This document shows, one piece after another, positions 35,336-45,600 of a stretch of 64,000 nucleotides of DNA. Origin of the DNA: Leucobacter sp. Psy1 (GTDB lineage: Bacteria > Actinomycetota > Actinomycetes > Actinomycetales > Microbacteriaceae); contig NZ_CP083692.1 of the NCBI RefSeq assembly GCF_020096995.1, forward strand, positions 2,294,001-2,358,000, in the 5' to 3' direction. The position numbers were made by a program, and so were the translations under genes. The notes under the pieces were generated by a model that ran no database searches, was not told where the DNA came from, and saw only the letters and a list, made by a program, of their open reading frames with translations. Positions within the stretch are counted from its first letter, which is position 1. Each line of letters starts with the position of its first letter.

Positions 35336-35436
35336 TGGCATGGAACATCAGGGTGGGGTTGCCGAACACGCATCTGCGCCGCTCGGCTGAGCCGATCCGC
35401 ATCGGGTCGGCAGAGTCTCGAGCGGAAGAGGACACC

Positions 35437-36846
35437 ATGCCCCATCACTCATCGACCGCTGACTGGTGGCGCCAGGCCTGCGTCTATCAGATCTATCCGC
35501 GCTCATTCGCCGACGCCGACCGGAATGGTATCGGCGACCTTCGGGGGATCACCTCACGGATCGCTCATCTCCGCGCTCTCGGCGTCGATGCCGTATGCCT
35601 GAGCCCGCATTACCCCTCCGCGCGCACGGGCGACGGCTCCGACGCAGACGACCCCCGCGAGGTGGACCTGCGGCTCGGGACACTCGAGGATTTCGACAAC
35701 ATGGTCGCCCGCATGCATGCGGCAGACATCAAGCTGATGATCACGCTCCTCCCGGATCGCGCGGCGGATCTCGACTGGGGGGACTCCGAGGTGCGCGACG
35801 ACTTCCAGAACACCATGCGATTCTGGTCCGACCGCGGCGTGGACGGCTTCCGCGTCGAGGGGACCCCCGCCTTCTGGGCGCGGGAGGACTTCCACGCCGT
35901 CATCGGCGAGTGGAGACGCACGCTCGGCGAGTACCCCGTTCCACGTCACGCGGTCACGGCGGTTCGCGCAGATGAGCGAGCGCCCACCGCCGCGCCACCC
36001 ACCAGCACGGGCCAGGTCCTCACGCTCGACCTCTGCCGCGTACCGTTCGAGGCGCACGCGTTCAGCGTCGTGGTGCGGGATCAACTCGCCCGGGCGGCGG
36101 CATCCGACTCCGCACCCACGTGGGCACTGTCGCATCACACGACGGTCCGCCACGCGACCCGCTACGGCTTTCCGCAGCAGAGCCCACCTGGCCTTCGCAG
36201 TTCGCCGAATGGGCACCTGGACGCCGCGGAGCACTGGGTGGCCAGCCGCGGGCGCACGGCAGGACCGGATCACGCGATCGGACTCAGGAGGGCACGCGCC
36301 GCGACTCTGTTCATGCTGGCGCTACCAGGGAGCGCATCGCTATTTCAGGGCGAAGAGCTCGGACTGCACGAGGTTGCCGACATCGCCGACGACGAACGGC
36401 AGGATCCTCTGTTCTTCACCAGCGCCGGAACCCGTGTCGGACGGGACGGCTGCCGCGTCCCGCTCCCCTGGACCCTCGACGGCCCCTCATACGGTTTCGG
36501 CGGCCCCACCGACATCCTTCAGCCGGAGTGGTTCAAGTACCATGCCGCACTCGTGCAGGCGGCTGACCCGGACTCCACGCTCTCGCTCTACCGACGGGCC
36601 GTGGCACTGCGTCGCGAACTGCAGACCTCGGAGAGCCTGGAGTGGATCGACTGCAGCCACCCCGACGTCGTCGGGTTCCGGCGACCCGGTGGTTGGCTCA
36701 CCGTCACCAACTTCGGATCGGCCGACGTGCGACTGCCCGCAGCGCTGGGAAGCGTCCACCTCCTCCTCAGCAGCGCACCGCGGCGAGCCCGAGGCGACAC
36801 CGCCACACTCCGCGGGGAGACGACAGCCTGGTTCCGCGTCGTCTGA
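35437..36846 (+). CDS. GH13 alpha-glucosidase-like protein, probably catalytically inactive
   Basis: A 469-residue protein, shorter than the usual 550-600, that clearly belongs to glycoside hydrolase family 13: it starts DWWRQACVYQIYPRSFADAD and has GIGDLRGITSRI, RFWSDRGVDGFRV and FQGEELGL. The catalytic motifs are altered. Region I (D-x-V-x-N-H) reads MITLLPD, the nucleophile Asp is Glu141, the acid/base Glu position is Ala175, and the NHD of region IV is HHT (233-235). About 60 residues of the loop region after region I are missing. It has its own good promoter and the ATG is preceded by AGAGGA. A binding or regulatory role is possible. Confidence 0.85.
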   Translation: MPHHSSTADWWRQACVYQIYPRSFADADRNGIGDLRGITSRIAHLRALGVDAVCLSPHYPSARTGDGSDADDPREVDLRLGTLEDFDNMVARMHAADIKLMITLLPDRAADLDWGDSEVRDDFQNTMRFWSDRGVDGFRVEGTPAFWAREDFHAVIGEWRRTLGEYPVPRHAVTAVRADERAPTAAPPTSTGQVLTLDLCRVPFEAHAFSVVVRDQLARAAASDSAPTWALSHHTTVRHATRYGFPQQSPPGLRSSPNGHLDAAEHWVASRGRTAGPDHAIGLRRARAATLFMLALPGSASLFQGEELGLHEVADIADDERQDPLFFTSAGTRVGRDGCRVPLPWTLDGPSYGFGGPTDILQPEWFKYHAALVQAADPDSTLSLYRRAVALRRELQTSESLEWIDCSHPDVVGFRRPGGWLTVTNFGSADVRLPAALGSVHLLLSSAPRRARGDTATLRGETTAWFRVV

Positions 36847-36876
36847 GAGGCGCAACGGCTGTGGGAGAATACTGCC

Positions 36877-37644
36877 GTGCCTCAGATCCCTCGCCTCGTC
36901 GCGTTCGACCTCGACGACACCCTCGCACCTTCCAAGTCCGCCGTCGACCCGCGTATGGTGTCAGCGCTCCTCGCTCTGCTCGACCGCACCACTGTCGCCG
37001 TCATCTCCGGGGGCAACTTCGAGCAGTTCACTGCACAGTTGGTCGGCAGCCTCGAGCGGTCCCCCGACGTGACCGAGGTGGCGCTCGAACGCCTCCACCT
37101 GCTCCCCACCTGCGGCACTCGCTACGAACGGCGCGAACGCGGCACGTGGCGCACGATCTACCAGGAGCACCTGACTCCCGCAGAACGGGACGCGGCCCTC
37201 ATCGCACTGCGAGAGGAAGCAGAGCGACTCGGGCTCTGGGAGGCCGAGCCCTGGGGCGAGATCCTGGAGGATCGCGGCTCTCAGGTCACATTCTCCGCAC
37301 TGGGCCAGACCGCCCCCGTCGAGGTGAAGCAGGTCTGGGATCCGGACGGCGCGAAGAAGAACGCCCTCCGCGCCGCTGTCGCGGCGAGACTCCCCGATCT
37401 CGAGGTGCGCAGCGGAGGCTCGACCTCAGTGGACATCACGAGGCGCGGCATCGACAAGGCATACGGCATGCGCAAGCTCGCCGAGCACACCGGCATCGAT
37501 CTCGACGACATGCTCTTCATCGGCGACCGTCTCGATCCGGCGGGCAACGACTACCCGGTGAAGGCGATGGGCGTCGCCACGCACGCCGTCACCGGGTGGG
37601 AGGACACCGTCGCGTTCCTCGAAGAACTCACCTCCGAGGACTGA
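36877..37644 (+). CDS. HAD-superfamily (type IIB) phosphatase
   Basis: A 255-residue phosphatase similar to Cof-like and eukaryotic-type phosphomannomutase folds. The nucleophile motif is AFDLDDTLAPS (residues 9-19), motif II is VISGGNFEQF, the Lys is in DGAKKNALRA or nearby, and motif IV is FIGDRLDPAGNDYPV. GGSTSVDITRRGIDKAYG is characteristic of the type IIB cap region. The substrate is unknown. The GTG start follows GGGAG by 9 nt and lies 30 bp after the GH13 stop, so co-transcription is likely. Confidence 0.83.
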   Translation: MPQIPRLVAFDLDDTLAPSKSAVDPRMVSALLALLDRTTVAVISGGNFEQFTAQLVGSLERSPDVTEVALERLHLLPTCGTRYERRERGTWRTIYQEHLTPAERDAALIALREEAERLGLWEAEPWGEILEDRGSQVTFSALGQTAPVEVKQVWDPDGAKKNALRAAVAARLPDLEVRSGGSTSVDITRRGIDKAYGMRKLAEHTGIDLDDMLFIGDRLDPAGNDYPVKAMGVATHAVTGWEDTVAFLEELTSED

Positions 37645-37704
37645 CCCGGAGCCGCGCTCGCTTTCGCGGTCGAGATGCGCCGACATCGACCGCGAAAACT
37701 GATG

Positions 37705-39207
37705 CTACGCCTCGACGGCCCGACGCGACAGGCCGAGCACGTCGGCGGTTTCGGCGAGCGAAGCCGCTGCGGCGTCGCGGTCGTGGTTGAGGCCGGTTCC
37801 GTACGCCGGCACCCGCTCCACGATCTTCTCGCGCCACTCGTTCTCGAACTTCTCCGGGAAGCAGCGCTGCATGATGTCGAGCATCGCGTGCACCGCGGTC
37901 GACGCCCCGGGGGAAGCCCCGAGCAGTCCGGCGATGGAGCCGTCTGCGCCGGTGATGATCTCGGTGCCGAACTGCAGCACTCCGCCCTTCTCGGGGTCCT
38001 TCTTCATCACCTGGACGCGCTGGCCGGCCGAGATCATCGACCAGTCCTCCGTGCGCGCGGCAGGCATGTACTCCCGGAGTGTCTCCATCTGCTTCTCACG
38101 GCTCGCCAGGAGCTCCTTGAGGAGGTACTTCTCAAGCGAGAACTCGGTGAGGCCGACCTTGAGCATCGGCCCGAGGTTGTGCAGTCGGATCGATCCTGGC
38201 AGGTCCCACCAGGAGCCCTTCTTCAGGAAGTTCGGGCTGAACCCGGCATAGGGGCCGAACAGCAGGCTCTCCTGACCATCGACCACGCGGGTGTCGAGGT
38301 GCGGAACCGACATCGGGGGCGCGCCGACCGAGGCCTTGCCGTACACCTTGGCCTGATGCTGACGGACGACCTCGGGGTTGTCGCAGCGGAGGAACTTGCC
38401 ACTGATCGGGAAGCCGCCGAACCCCTTGATCTCGGGGATCTTCGACGACTGGAGCAGCGAGAGCGCTCCGCCGCCCGCACCCACGAAGACGAATCGCGCG
38501 TTGATGCGTGTGCGACCGTAACCGTTGCGATTGCGGGCGAGGACATCCCAGGTACCGTCGGGCAGCCGGCGCAGACGACGGACCTCGGTCGACATCTCGA
38601 CGTCGACGCCCTGCTCGCTGAGGTGGTCGATGAGCTGCACGCTCAACGCCCCGAAATCGACATCGGTACCGCTCTCCGAGCGAGTCGCGGCGAAGCGCTC
38701 GTCTTTCGCACGCCGGTCGATGAGCAGCGGGGCCCACTCGGCGATCTGCTCGGGGTCCTCGCTGAACTCGAGGTCGGAAAAGAGCGGCTCGTCACGGAGG
38801 AGCTCCCAGCGACGACGGAGATACGCAATGTTCTCCTCACCGCGGACGAACGTCATGTGCGGCGTCGCGTTGATGAAGGTTGACGGATCCTCGAGCACGC
38901 CGTCGCGGACCAGTGAGCTCCACCACTGCCGCGAGAGCTGGAACTGCTCGTTGATCTTCACGGCCTTGTCGACGTTCAGCGTCCCGTCGATGGCCTCGGG
39001 CATGTAGTTGAGCTCGCAGAGCGCCGCGTGCCCGGTGCCAGCGTTGTTCCAGCCGTTGCTGCTCTCGGTCGCGACGGCGCTGCGGGATTCGAGGATGGTC
39101 ACGGACCAGTCCGGCTGGACCTGCTTGATCAGGGTGCCGAGTGTGGCGCTCATCACGCCACTGCCGATCAGGACGACATCTACCGTGTTATTACTCACAG
39201 GAACCAA
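37705..39207 (-). CDS. mqo: Malate:quinone oxidoreductase
   Basis: A 500-residue FAD enzyme of the membrane-associated TCA step that oxidises malate with quinone. The N-terminus has VLIGSGVMSATLGTLIKQ (FAD Rossmann motif), then ESSNGWNNAGTGHAALCELN, a signature of the family. Further blocks such as FVGAGGGALSLLQ and GASPGASTAVHAML are typical. The TTG at 39207 has GAGGAG 5 nt upstream and is favoured over the GTG at 39198. The gene stands alone and is convergent with the HAD gene. Confidence 0.93.
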   Translation of the reverse strand: MVPVSNNTVDVVLIGSGVMSATLGTLIKQVQPDWSVTILESRSAVATESSNGWNNAGTGHAALCELNYMPEAIDGTLNVDKAVKINEQFQLSRQWWSSLVRDGVLEDPSTFINATPHMTFVRGEENIAYLRRRWELLRDEPLFSDLEFSEDPEQIAEWAPLLIDRRAKDERFAATRSESGTDVDFGALSVQLIDHLSEQGVDVEMSTEVRRLRRLPDGTWDVLARNRNGYGRTRINARFVFVGAGGGALSLLQSSKIPEIKGFGGFPISGKFLRCDNPEVVRQHQAKVYGKASVGAPPMSVPHLDTRVVDGQESLLFGPYAGFSPNFLKKGSWWDLPGSIRLHNLGPMLKVGLTEFSLEKYLLKELLASREKQMETLREYMPAARTEDWSMISAGQRVQVMKKDPEKGGVLQFGTEIITGADGSIAGLLGASPGASTAVHAMLDIMQRCFPEKFENEWREKIVERVPAYGTGLNHDRDAAAASLAETADVLGLSRRAVEA

Positions 39208-39264
39208 GTCTACTCCTCGTGACTGGGCGCCGGTGACGCACCTCCGCAGAGCGAATCACGTGCG

Positions 39265-40593
39265 CTACGACCGCGGGAGCAGGCGATCCCGCGCCGCGAC
39301 GACGGTCTTCACGGTGGCATCCATGAACTGGGCGTAGCCGAGACGTTTCGCCTCAGCGGCCCGCTGCTCGCCTCCGACGACAGCACGCACTTCCCCCGCG
39401 AGGCTGAGCTCGCCGACGGCGGCGAAGTCGCGCGGCAACGGCCGATCCCGAATCGACGAGAGCACCGCGAGGGCGATCGCGAGGTCCGCTCCAGGCTCGG
39501 TGAGGCGCACCCCACCGACCGTCGACACGTACACGTCGACGTCGTGCAGCTTCTCCCCCGTGTGCCGCTCGAGCACCGCGAGGATCATCGCGATCCGGGA
39601 GGAGTCGACCCCGCTCGTCACGCGTCGCGGATTCGGTGTCGAGCTCGTGGCGGTGAGCGCCTGCACCTCCACGGGCAGGGCGCGGCGCCCCTCGAGCGAG
39701 ACCGTCGCGCACGTGCCGCTCACCGGCTCCTCAGTGCGACTCAGGAACAGTCCGCTCGGGTCGGGGACCTCCTCGATTCCACCGCTCGCCATCTGGAAGC
39801 AGCCGGTCTCATCCGTCGGCCCGTAGCGATTCTTCAGCGAGCGGAGAAAACGCAGTGCCGTCTGCCGGTCGCCCTCGAAGTGGCAGACGACGTCGACGAG
39901 ATGCTCGAGCAACCGGGGCCCTGCCACCGTGCCGTCTTTCGTGACGTGGCCGACGATGATCACCGGGATACCGCTTTCCTTCGCGACCCGGATCAGCGCT
40001 GCCGCGACCTCCCGCACCTGCGCGGGGCCGCCGGCACCACCCTCGACCTGAGCACTCGCGAGCGTCTGCACCGAGTCGACCACGATGAGGCCAGGGCGCA
40101 CCTGTTCAATGTGCCCGAGTACCGTCGCGAGATCGGTCTCGCTGGCCAGGAAGAGCGTGTCGTGGAGGGCTCCGGTGCGCTCGGCGCGCAGACGGATCTG
40201 CCCCGTCGACTCCTCCCCGCTCGCGTAGAGCACACGGGCGCCTGAGGCCGCCACGCGCGCTGCGGCGTCTAGCAGCAGAGTCGACTTGCCGACTCCTGGC
40301 TCGCCCGAAAACAGGATTGCCGCGCCGGGCACGACTCCTCCCCCGAGCACCCGATCGAGCTCACCGATGCCCGTGGGCATGTGGGCCACCCGATCGCCGC
40401 TGACGCGCGTGATCGGCTGCGCCTCGCGGCCCGAAGCCGGAACGGTCGCGGCGACGGTGCGGGCGAGCTTCGCCCCCTCTGGCGCCTTCTCCTGCAGCGT
40501 GCCCCACTGCTGGCAGCCGCCGCAGCGACCGACCCACTTGCTCGTCTGCCACCCGCACTCGGAGCAGACGTACCCGCTTCTGGTTTTCGCCAT
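39265..40593 (-). CDS. radA: DNA repair protein RadA
   Basis: A 442-residue RecA-like ATPase for recombination intermediates. The N-terminal zinc finger is CSECGWQTSKWVGRCGGC, Walker A is GEPGVGKST (about residue 97), and the RadA-specific KNRYGPTDETG motif and the C-terminal Lon-like domain (LEVQ... VGGVRLTEPGADLAIALAV) are all present. Length is normal. The HTTM gene ends 10 bp upstream, in the same direction. Confidence 0.96.
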   Translation of the reverse strand: MAKTRSGYVCSECGWQTSKWVGRCGGCQQWGTLQEKAPEGAKLARTVAATVPASGREAQPITRVSGDRVAHMPTGIGELDRVLGGGVVPGAAILFSGEPGVGKSTLLLDAAARVAASGARVLYASGEESTGQIRLRAERTGALHDTLFLASETDLATVLGHIEQVRPGLIVVDSVQTLASAQVEGGAGGPAQVREVAAALIRVAKESGIPVIIVGHVTKDGTVAGPRLLEHLVDVVCHFEGDRQTALRFLRSLKNRYGPTDETGCFQMASGGIEEVPDPSGLFLSRTEEPVSGTCATVSLEGRRALPVEVQALTATSSTPNPRRVTSGVDSSRIAMILAVLERHTGEKLHDVDVYVSTVGGVRLTEPGADLAIALAVLSSIRDRPLPRDFAAVGELSLAGEVRAVVGGEQRAAEAKRLGYAQFMDATVKTVVAARDRLLPRS

Positions 40594-40602
40594 GCGGCGA
40601 GC

Positions 40603-41706
40603 CTAGCGGTCACCTCCGACACCCACGGTCTCGCGTTCGACTTCCGCTTCGGACTCCCCGGTCTGCGGCCGAGCCGTGGCGCGCCACCGCGTCTTGATCT
40701 GCTCGCCGAGCTCGTGCCAACTCCGGTCGCGGATGAAGATCGAGTCGATCGCGATCATCGTGAGCGAGAACCAGGGCAGCCCCATCAGCACACCGATGGC
40801 GATGTGGAAGCTGAGGATACCGAACAGTCCGGCGAGGCGCGTCGGACGCGAGAGGAGCATGAACAGGAAGGCGATCTGCAGCAGCACGGACCCCCAGGTC
40901 GCGATCGCGACCATCGGGCCCCAGGCCGTGACCAGGTCGCTGAGGATCGGCCAGGTGCCGAACCGCGCCGTCTGCAGGGGGTTGTACACCGCGTATCCCT
41001 CTGCCCACGGTGCGCCCTGCGCCTTGTACAGCCCGCCTGAGGCGTACACGAACGCCACCTGAGCGGTGAGCGCGACGAGTGCGAGATTGTGCAGGACGGT
41101 CCCGATCTGGTTGCCCGAGCTTCCCTCGGGGAACCACTCGCGCTTCGCGCGCCGCCTGGCGTCGAGCGACCAGCGCGCCGCGGGATCCGCGAAGAAGAGC
41201 AGGATCAGCGCGATCCTGAACATATTGTCACCCTGATCGCCGACCATGTCGTTCATCTCGATGAAGCTGACCCACATCACGAAGAACACGGGCAGCACGA
41301 TCCGGAACCGCCAGCCCAGCGCGAACAGGATGGCGATGACCATCAGCAGAACGTACAGGATCGTGAACGCGACGTCGTTCGCCGCGACGCGATGGAACGC
41401 GCTGAAGAGCCAGATCTGCGGGAAGTCGCTGAGCGGAGCGCGCATCTCCCCGTTCCAGGCGGAGCCCGAGCCGAACGTGTACAGGCGGGTGCTGAAGTTG
41501 GTGAGCAACAGTCCGAGCGCTGTCAGACCGAAGATGATGCGGGTCACCGCGAGGCCGTACAGCGACTTCTTGCCGCTGAACAGCCAGCGTTCAAGCGCCT
41601 CGATCGCGCGGCCGAGACCGTTCATCGCGGCCATCCAGGTGCCCGCGATGAGGCTTCCGATGAATGCGCCGAATCTGGCGACCGGAGTGGTGGGCTGGTC
41701 GCTCAT
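40603..41706 (-). CDS. HTTM-domain membrane protein (vitamin-K-carboxylase-like)
   Basis: A 367-residue polytopic protein matching the HTTM (horizontally transferred transmembrane) family related to gamma-glutamyl carboxylase. GLAVTRIIFGLTALGLLL is the first helix, and MNDMVGDQGDNMFRIALILLFF and FVYASGGLYKAQGAPWAEG are family blocks. The reaction in bacteria is unknown. It is coupled by an ATGA overlap to the DUF5819 gene upstream, a pairing that implies joint function. Confidence 0.85.
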   Translation of the reverse strand: MSDQPTTPVARFGAFIGSLIAGTWMAAMNGLGRAIEALERWLFSGKKSLYGLAVTRIIFGLTALGLLLTNFSTRLYTFGSGSAWNGEMRAPLSDFPQIWLFSAFHRVAANDVAFTILYVLLMVIAILFALGWRFRIVLPVFFVMWVSFIEMNDMVGDQGDNMFRIALILLFFADPAARWSLDARRRAKREWFPEGSSGNQIGTVLHNLALVALTAQVAFVYASGGLYKAQGAPWAEGYAVYNPLQTARFGTWPILSDLVTAWGPMVAIATWGSVLLQIAFLFMLLSRPTRLAGLFGILSFHIAIGVLMGLPWFSLTMIAIDSIFIRDRSWHELGEQIKTRWRATARPQTGESEAEVERETVGVGGDR

Positions 41707-42524
41707 TCTGCATTCCTCTCGTACTGCTTGCGGAAGGTCGCGGCGAAGTTGCCGTCGTCCTGGCCCTCCTCGATCACGGGGCCTCGCCATCCTGGCAGGA
41801 TCACCGTCGGTTCCGGCCGTTCAGCATTGTCGTTGTGTCGCTGCGCGAAAGGAACCACGTTCTGACGGCTCACGCGGTACTGGACCTCCTCGACCTCCTC
41901 GCCCCAGATCGCACGCGCCACCTGGGTGGCGTAGGCGGTGGATCGGCGCTCCTCAGCGACGAGTTGCTCGATCTCTGCGGTGTTCGGCTGTGCCTGCTCA
42001 CCCTCTTCGGAGTCCTGTTGCGCGGATTCTGCCTGGTTCTCGAGCGCGGCTTCGAGTCCGACCAGCCAGTCATCGACGGCGAAGTTCCCTCCGACGGTCG
42101 TGCGCTGCACCTGCTCGAGCTTGTCGTAGGCGTTCTTGTAGCTCGACGCGACCTCGCTGGACTGGAGGCCTGCACGAGGCGGGGTGAGGTTGTACTGGAT
42201 CATCGAGAGCTCGACATCGGTGGCACTCACCCACCCCGTCTCCCGAAGTTCACCGTCATCGCCCGGCACCTTTGCGCGGACGTTGAAGTGGAAGTCACCG
42301 TTGATGGGCTCGGGAGCGAACACGCTCCACGACTGCCCGAACATCGGAATCATGTATGAACTCAGGGCGTTGCCTGGCACCACCTCGCGCAGCGGCGACG
42401 GCGGGGCGATCCACAGGAACGAGGCGAAGATGTGCCAGGCGGTCGCGAGCACGGCCACGAAGGCGACCAGGCGCACCCAGACTTTCGGTTTCTGAGTGCG
42501 TGAGGGGGACGACTCTGAGCCCAC
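41703..42524 (-). CDS. DUF5819-family protein
   Basis: A 273-residue protein with one N-terminal helix (about residues 15-40) and an extracytoplasmic domain. IPMFGQSWSVFAPEPINGDF is the hallmark block. A Glu/Gln-rich linker (about residues 160-190) precedes a C-terminal stretch containing YRVSRQNVVPFA. The GTG start has AGGGAG 4-5 nt upstream. Families of this type sit next to HTTM genes in actinobacteria, but the role is unknown. Confidence 0.82.
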   Translation of the reverse strand: MGSESSPSRTQKPKVWVRLVAFVAVLATAWHIFASFLWIAPPSPLREVVPGNALSSYMIPMFGQSWSVFAPEPINGDFHFNVRAKVPGDDGELRETGWVSATDVELSMIQYNLTPPRAGLQSSEVASSYKNAYDKLEQVQRTTVGGNFAVDDWLVGLEAALENQAESAQQDSEEGEQAQPNTAEIEQLVAEERRSTAYATQVARAIWGEEVEEVQYRVSRQNVVPFAQRHNDNAERPEPTVILPGWRGPVIEEGQDDGNFAATFRKQYERNAE

Positions 42525-42642
42525 TGCTCTCCCTTATGTTCGATCTGCCAAGTGTGTCGGTCGGACGCCCGTGGACGCCCGAAACGCCCGGCGGGGCGGA
42601 GCCGTGAATCACGACCCCGCCCGCACCGGGCGCAGGGAGCGG

Positions 42643-45600
42643 TTACTGCGTCTGACGACTACGGTACCGCTGGAGGACCACGACACCAGCACCGAGGAGC
42701 AGCAGCAGTGCAGCAGCCGTTCCCATCAGCGCCATGTTCGCAGCACCCGTGTTCGACAGGTCACCCTTCGCGGCGGCCGAACCCGAGGCAGCCTTATCCG
42801 CGGCAGCGTTCGCCGAGGCCGACGTGTTGTCGTCCGCAGCAGCACCGGCAGCAGCCGAGGCATCAGCGTCGACGTTCGCCGACGAGTCAGCCGAAGCAGC
42901 AGCCGAAGCGTCTGCGTCCGCCTGCGAGGCAGCGGCGGCAGCAGCCGTCGCGTCCGCGGTCACATCGGCGGATGCCGAGCTCGACGCCGAAGCCGAAGCG
43001 TTCGCCTCGGCGGCGGCCTCGGAGGAGGCAGACGCGGCTGCTTCGGATGCCGCATTCGCATCCGCGGTCGCTGCAGCGGAAGCCTCAGCGTTCGATGCCG
43101 AGTCAGCCGTCGAATCGGCGCTGGCCTGCGAAGCTGCGGAAGCCGCAGCGTTCGACTCGGCCGAGGCGTCGGTCGACGCATCCTCGTTCGCAGCGGACTC
43201 CGCGGCAGCGTTTGCGTCCACGTCGGCAGCAGCCGAAGCGGTCGTATTCGCGTCCTCGTCGGCAGCGGCCTGAGCTGCAGCCTGTGCCGAAGCGTTCGAA
43301 TTGTCGTCCGCGTCAGCCGAAGCCGAAGCCGAAGCCGAAGCGTTGACGTTCGCGTCCGCGTCCACATCTGCGTCGGCAGTTGCCGTCGCCGTGGCGTCGG
43401 CAGCCGGGTCAGCGGCAGCGTCTGCGCTTACGTCCGCACTCGCGGTGCTCGATGCGGTGGCCGATGAATCGACCTCAGCAGCGGCCTCCGAAGCAGCCTG
43501 AGCTGCCGAGGAGGAATCCGCGGTCGCGGTCGCGTCCGTTGCAGCCGAAGCTTCAGCGTTGGCAGCGGCAGTAGCGGTCGAGTCGGCGCTGGCCTGCGAG
43601 GCGGCCTGAGCGGCAGCATTCGCATCCGGTGCGGCGTCGGCCGAAGCCGTCGTCGACGCATCCTCGTTCGCAGCAGCCGAAGCCGCAGCCGTCGCATCCG
43701 CATCCGCGGTAGCCGAAGCCGTCGTGGTCGCGTCAGCCTGAGCAGCAACCTCTGCCGCAGCCTGAGCCGCGGGGTTCGAGTTGTTGTCCGCGTCAGCCGA
43801 AGCCGCAGCCGAAGCCGAAGCGTTCGTGTTCACCGCAGCACCCGGATCCGCAGTCGCATCAGCGGTTGCGGTGGTCTCGGCAGCCGGGTCGGCAGCAGCG
43901 TCAGCGTCTACGTCAGCAGCAGCCGTGCTCGATGCGGTGGCCGATGAATCGACCTCAGCAGCGGCCTCCGAAGCAGCCTGAGCTGCCGAGGAGGAATCCG
44001 CGGTCGCGGTCGCGTCCGTTGCAGCCGAAGCTTCAGCGTTGGCAGCGGCAGTAGCGGTCGAGTCGGCGCTGGCCTGCGAGGCGGCCTGAGCGGCAGCATT
44101 CGCATCCGGTGCGGCGTCGGCCGAAGCCGTCGTCGACGCATCCTCGTTCGCAGCAGCCGAAGCCGCAGCCGTTGCATCCGCATCCGCGGTAGCCGAAGCC
44201 GTCGTGGTCGCGTCAGCCTGAGCAGCAACCTCTGCCGCAGCCTGGGCCGCGGGGTTCGAGTTGTTGTCCGCGTCAGCCGAAGCCGCAGCCGAAGCCGAAG
44301 CGTTCGTGTTCACCGCAGCACCCGGATCCGCGTCTGCATCAGCATCAGCGTCCGGATCGGCAGCTGCCTCCACCTCGGTCGAAGCGGTAGCGGTTCGCTC
44401 ACTCGTCTGTCCCGTGGCCACGAAGTCCGCGGCGCCCGGAGCATAATCCGCGGGAACATCCCACGTCGTCTCGATGTTGCCGTCCTCGTCCGCGACGACC
44501 GTGGTAATCGACCCGTCCGGGAGGGTGATCTCGACGTCCTCGCCCGGCTCGAAGCCCGTGCCGGTCAGGGTGACGACGCCGCCCTGCTCGACCGGGTTTG
44601 GCGTTGCGGTCAGCGTTGCTGGCAGCTCGTCAAGAGCCTTCACGGTAGCGGAGCCCAACTGCAGCGTCGCGGCGTTCGTCGCCAGTCCGGGAAGGAGTTC
44701 GACGGCAAGCGCGCGCACCGTGAAGCTGTCGGCGCCGAAGTCGCCTGTGCCACCGGCGGCTACTGGCTGCTGGTTGATCGTCAGAGCCACCGTCTGCTCC
44801 AGAAGCGGTTCCAGCGCACCGACCAGCTGGCCGAGCGTCGCCTCGAGCGTCGTCTGCAAGATCGACTGAACGTTGCCAAGCACGTCGTCGGTGATCACCG
44901 TAACGAGCGGGCCTGCGACGTTGTTCACGATCGGAGCAAGGATCTGGCTGGAAATACCGTTGATGAGATCGCCCACCGGGATGATTCCCAAGAGATCCAA
45001 CGTGGTAGAGATGTTGCTCGAATCGAGCGACTCACCATTCTGCGCAGCGAACTCCGCGAGGGTTCCCTGAATGTTGATCTCGGCATCGGCGAGTGTGGAG
45101 CATGCGATGAGCACACAGAGTTGACCGCCAGCGTTGATGTTCAGGTTCACTCCCACGTCCCAAATGCGCTCAGAGAGCAGCGTCTGGACCTTGCTGATGA
45201 GGGAGTTCTCGGAGTTGCCCACCAACGCTTCGGTCACACCGTTCGTGAGCGCGTTCACGACTTCCTCGGTGAGCACCGACGTGTTCGCAGGGAGCTGGCT
45301 GAGGTTCGTGATCTCCGGGTTGTCCTGCGCCTCGATGATGAGTTCCGCGAGGTTCACGTGGATCAGGCCGGTCGACAGGTCGACCACGACCGAACCGGAG
45401 GCGTTCGAGGTCTCCTCCTGCAGAATATCCTCGACTACACCGTTGACAAGGGTATCGACGCCCGTAAGCTCGAGGCCGCTGGCTTCGGGATCGGATTCCA
45501 GCTGAACGCCGGTCCCCAGAATGGTCAGGTCGATCGAGTCGACTACCTCGCTCACCTGCGTGACCGCCTCGTTGAGCAGTCCGCCCTCACCCACGAGCCC

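Noticed and set aside
42587-42621. GGCGGGG / CCCCGCC hairpin downstream of the surface protein gene as a terminator
   Set aside because: The arms are short, GC-only and the region is Gly/Pro-codon-like; no T run or convincing stem beyond 7 bp.
42734-44446. Several long open frames on the plus strand opposite the repeat protein, Ala/Ser/Arg-rich
   Set aside because: They are shadows of the repetitive Ala/Ser/Asp codons of the minus-strand gene; repeats with a 3-base pattern keep all frames open. No start, ribosome site or domain supports them.
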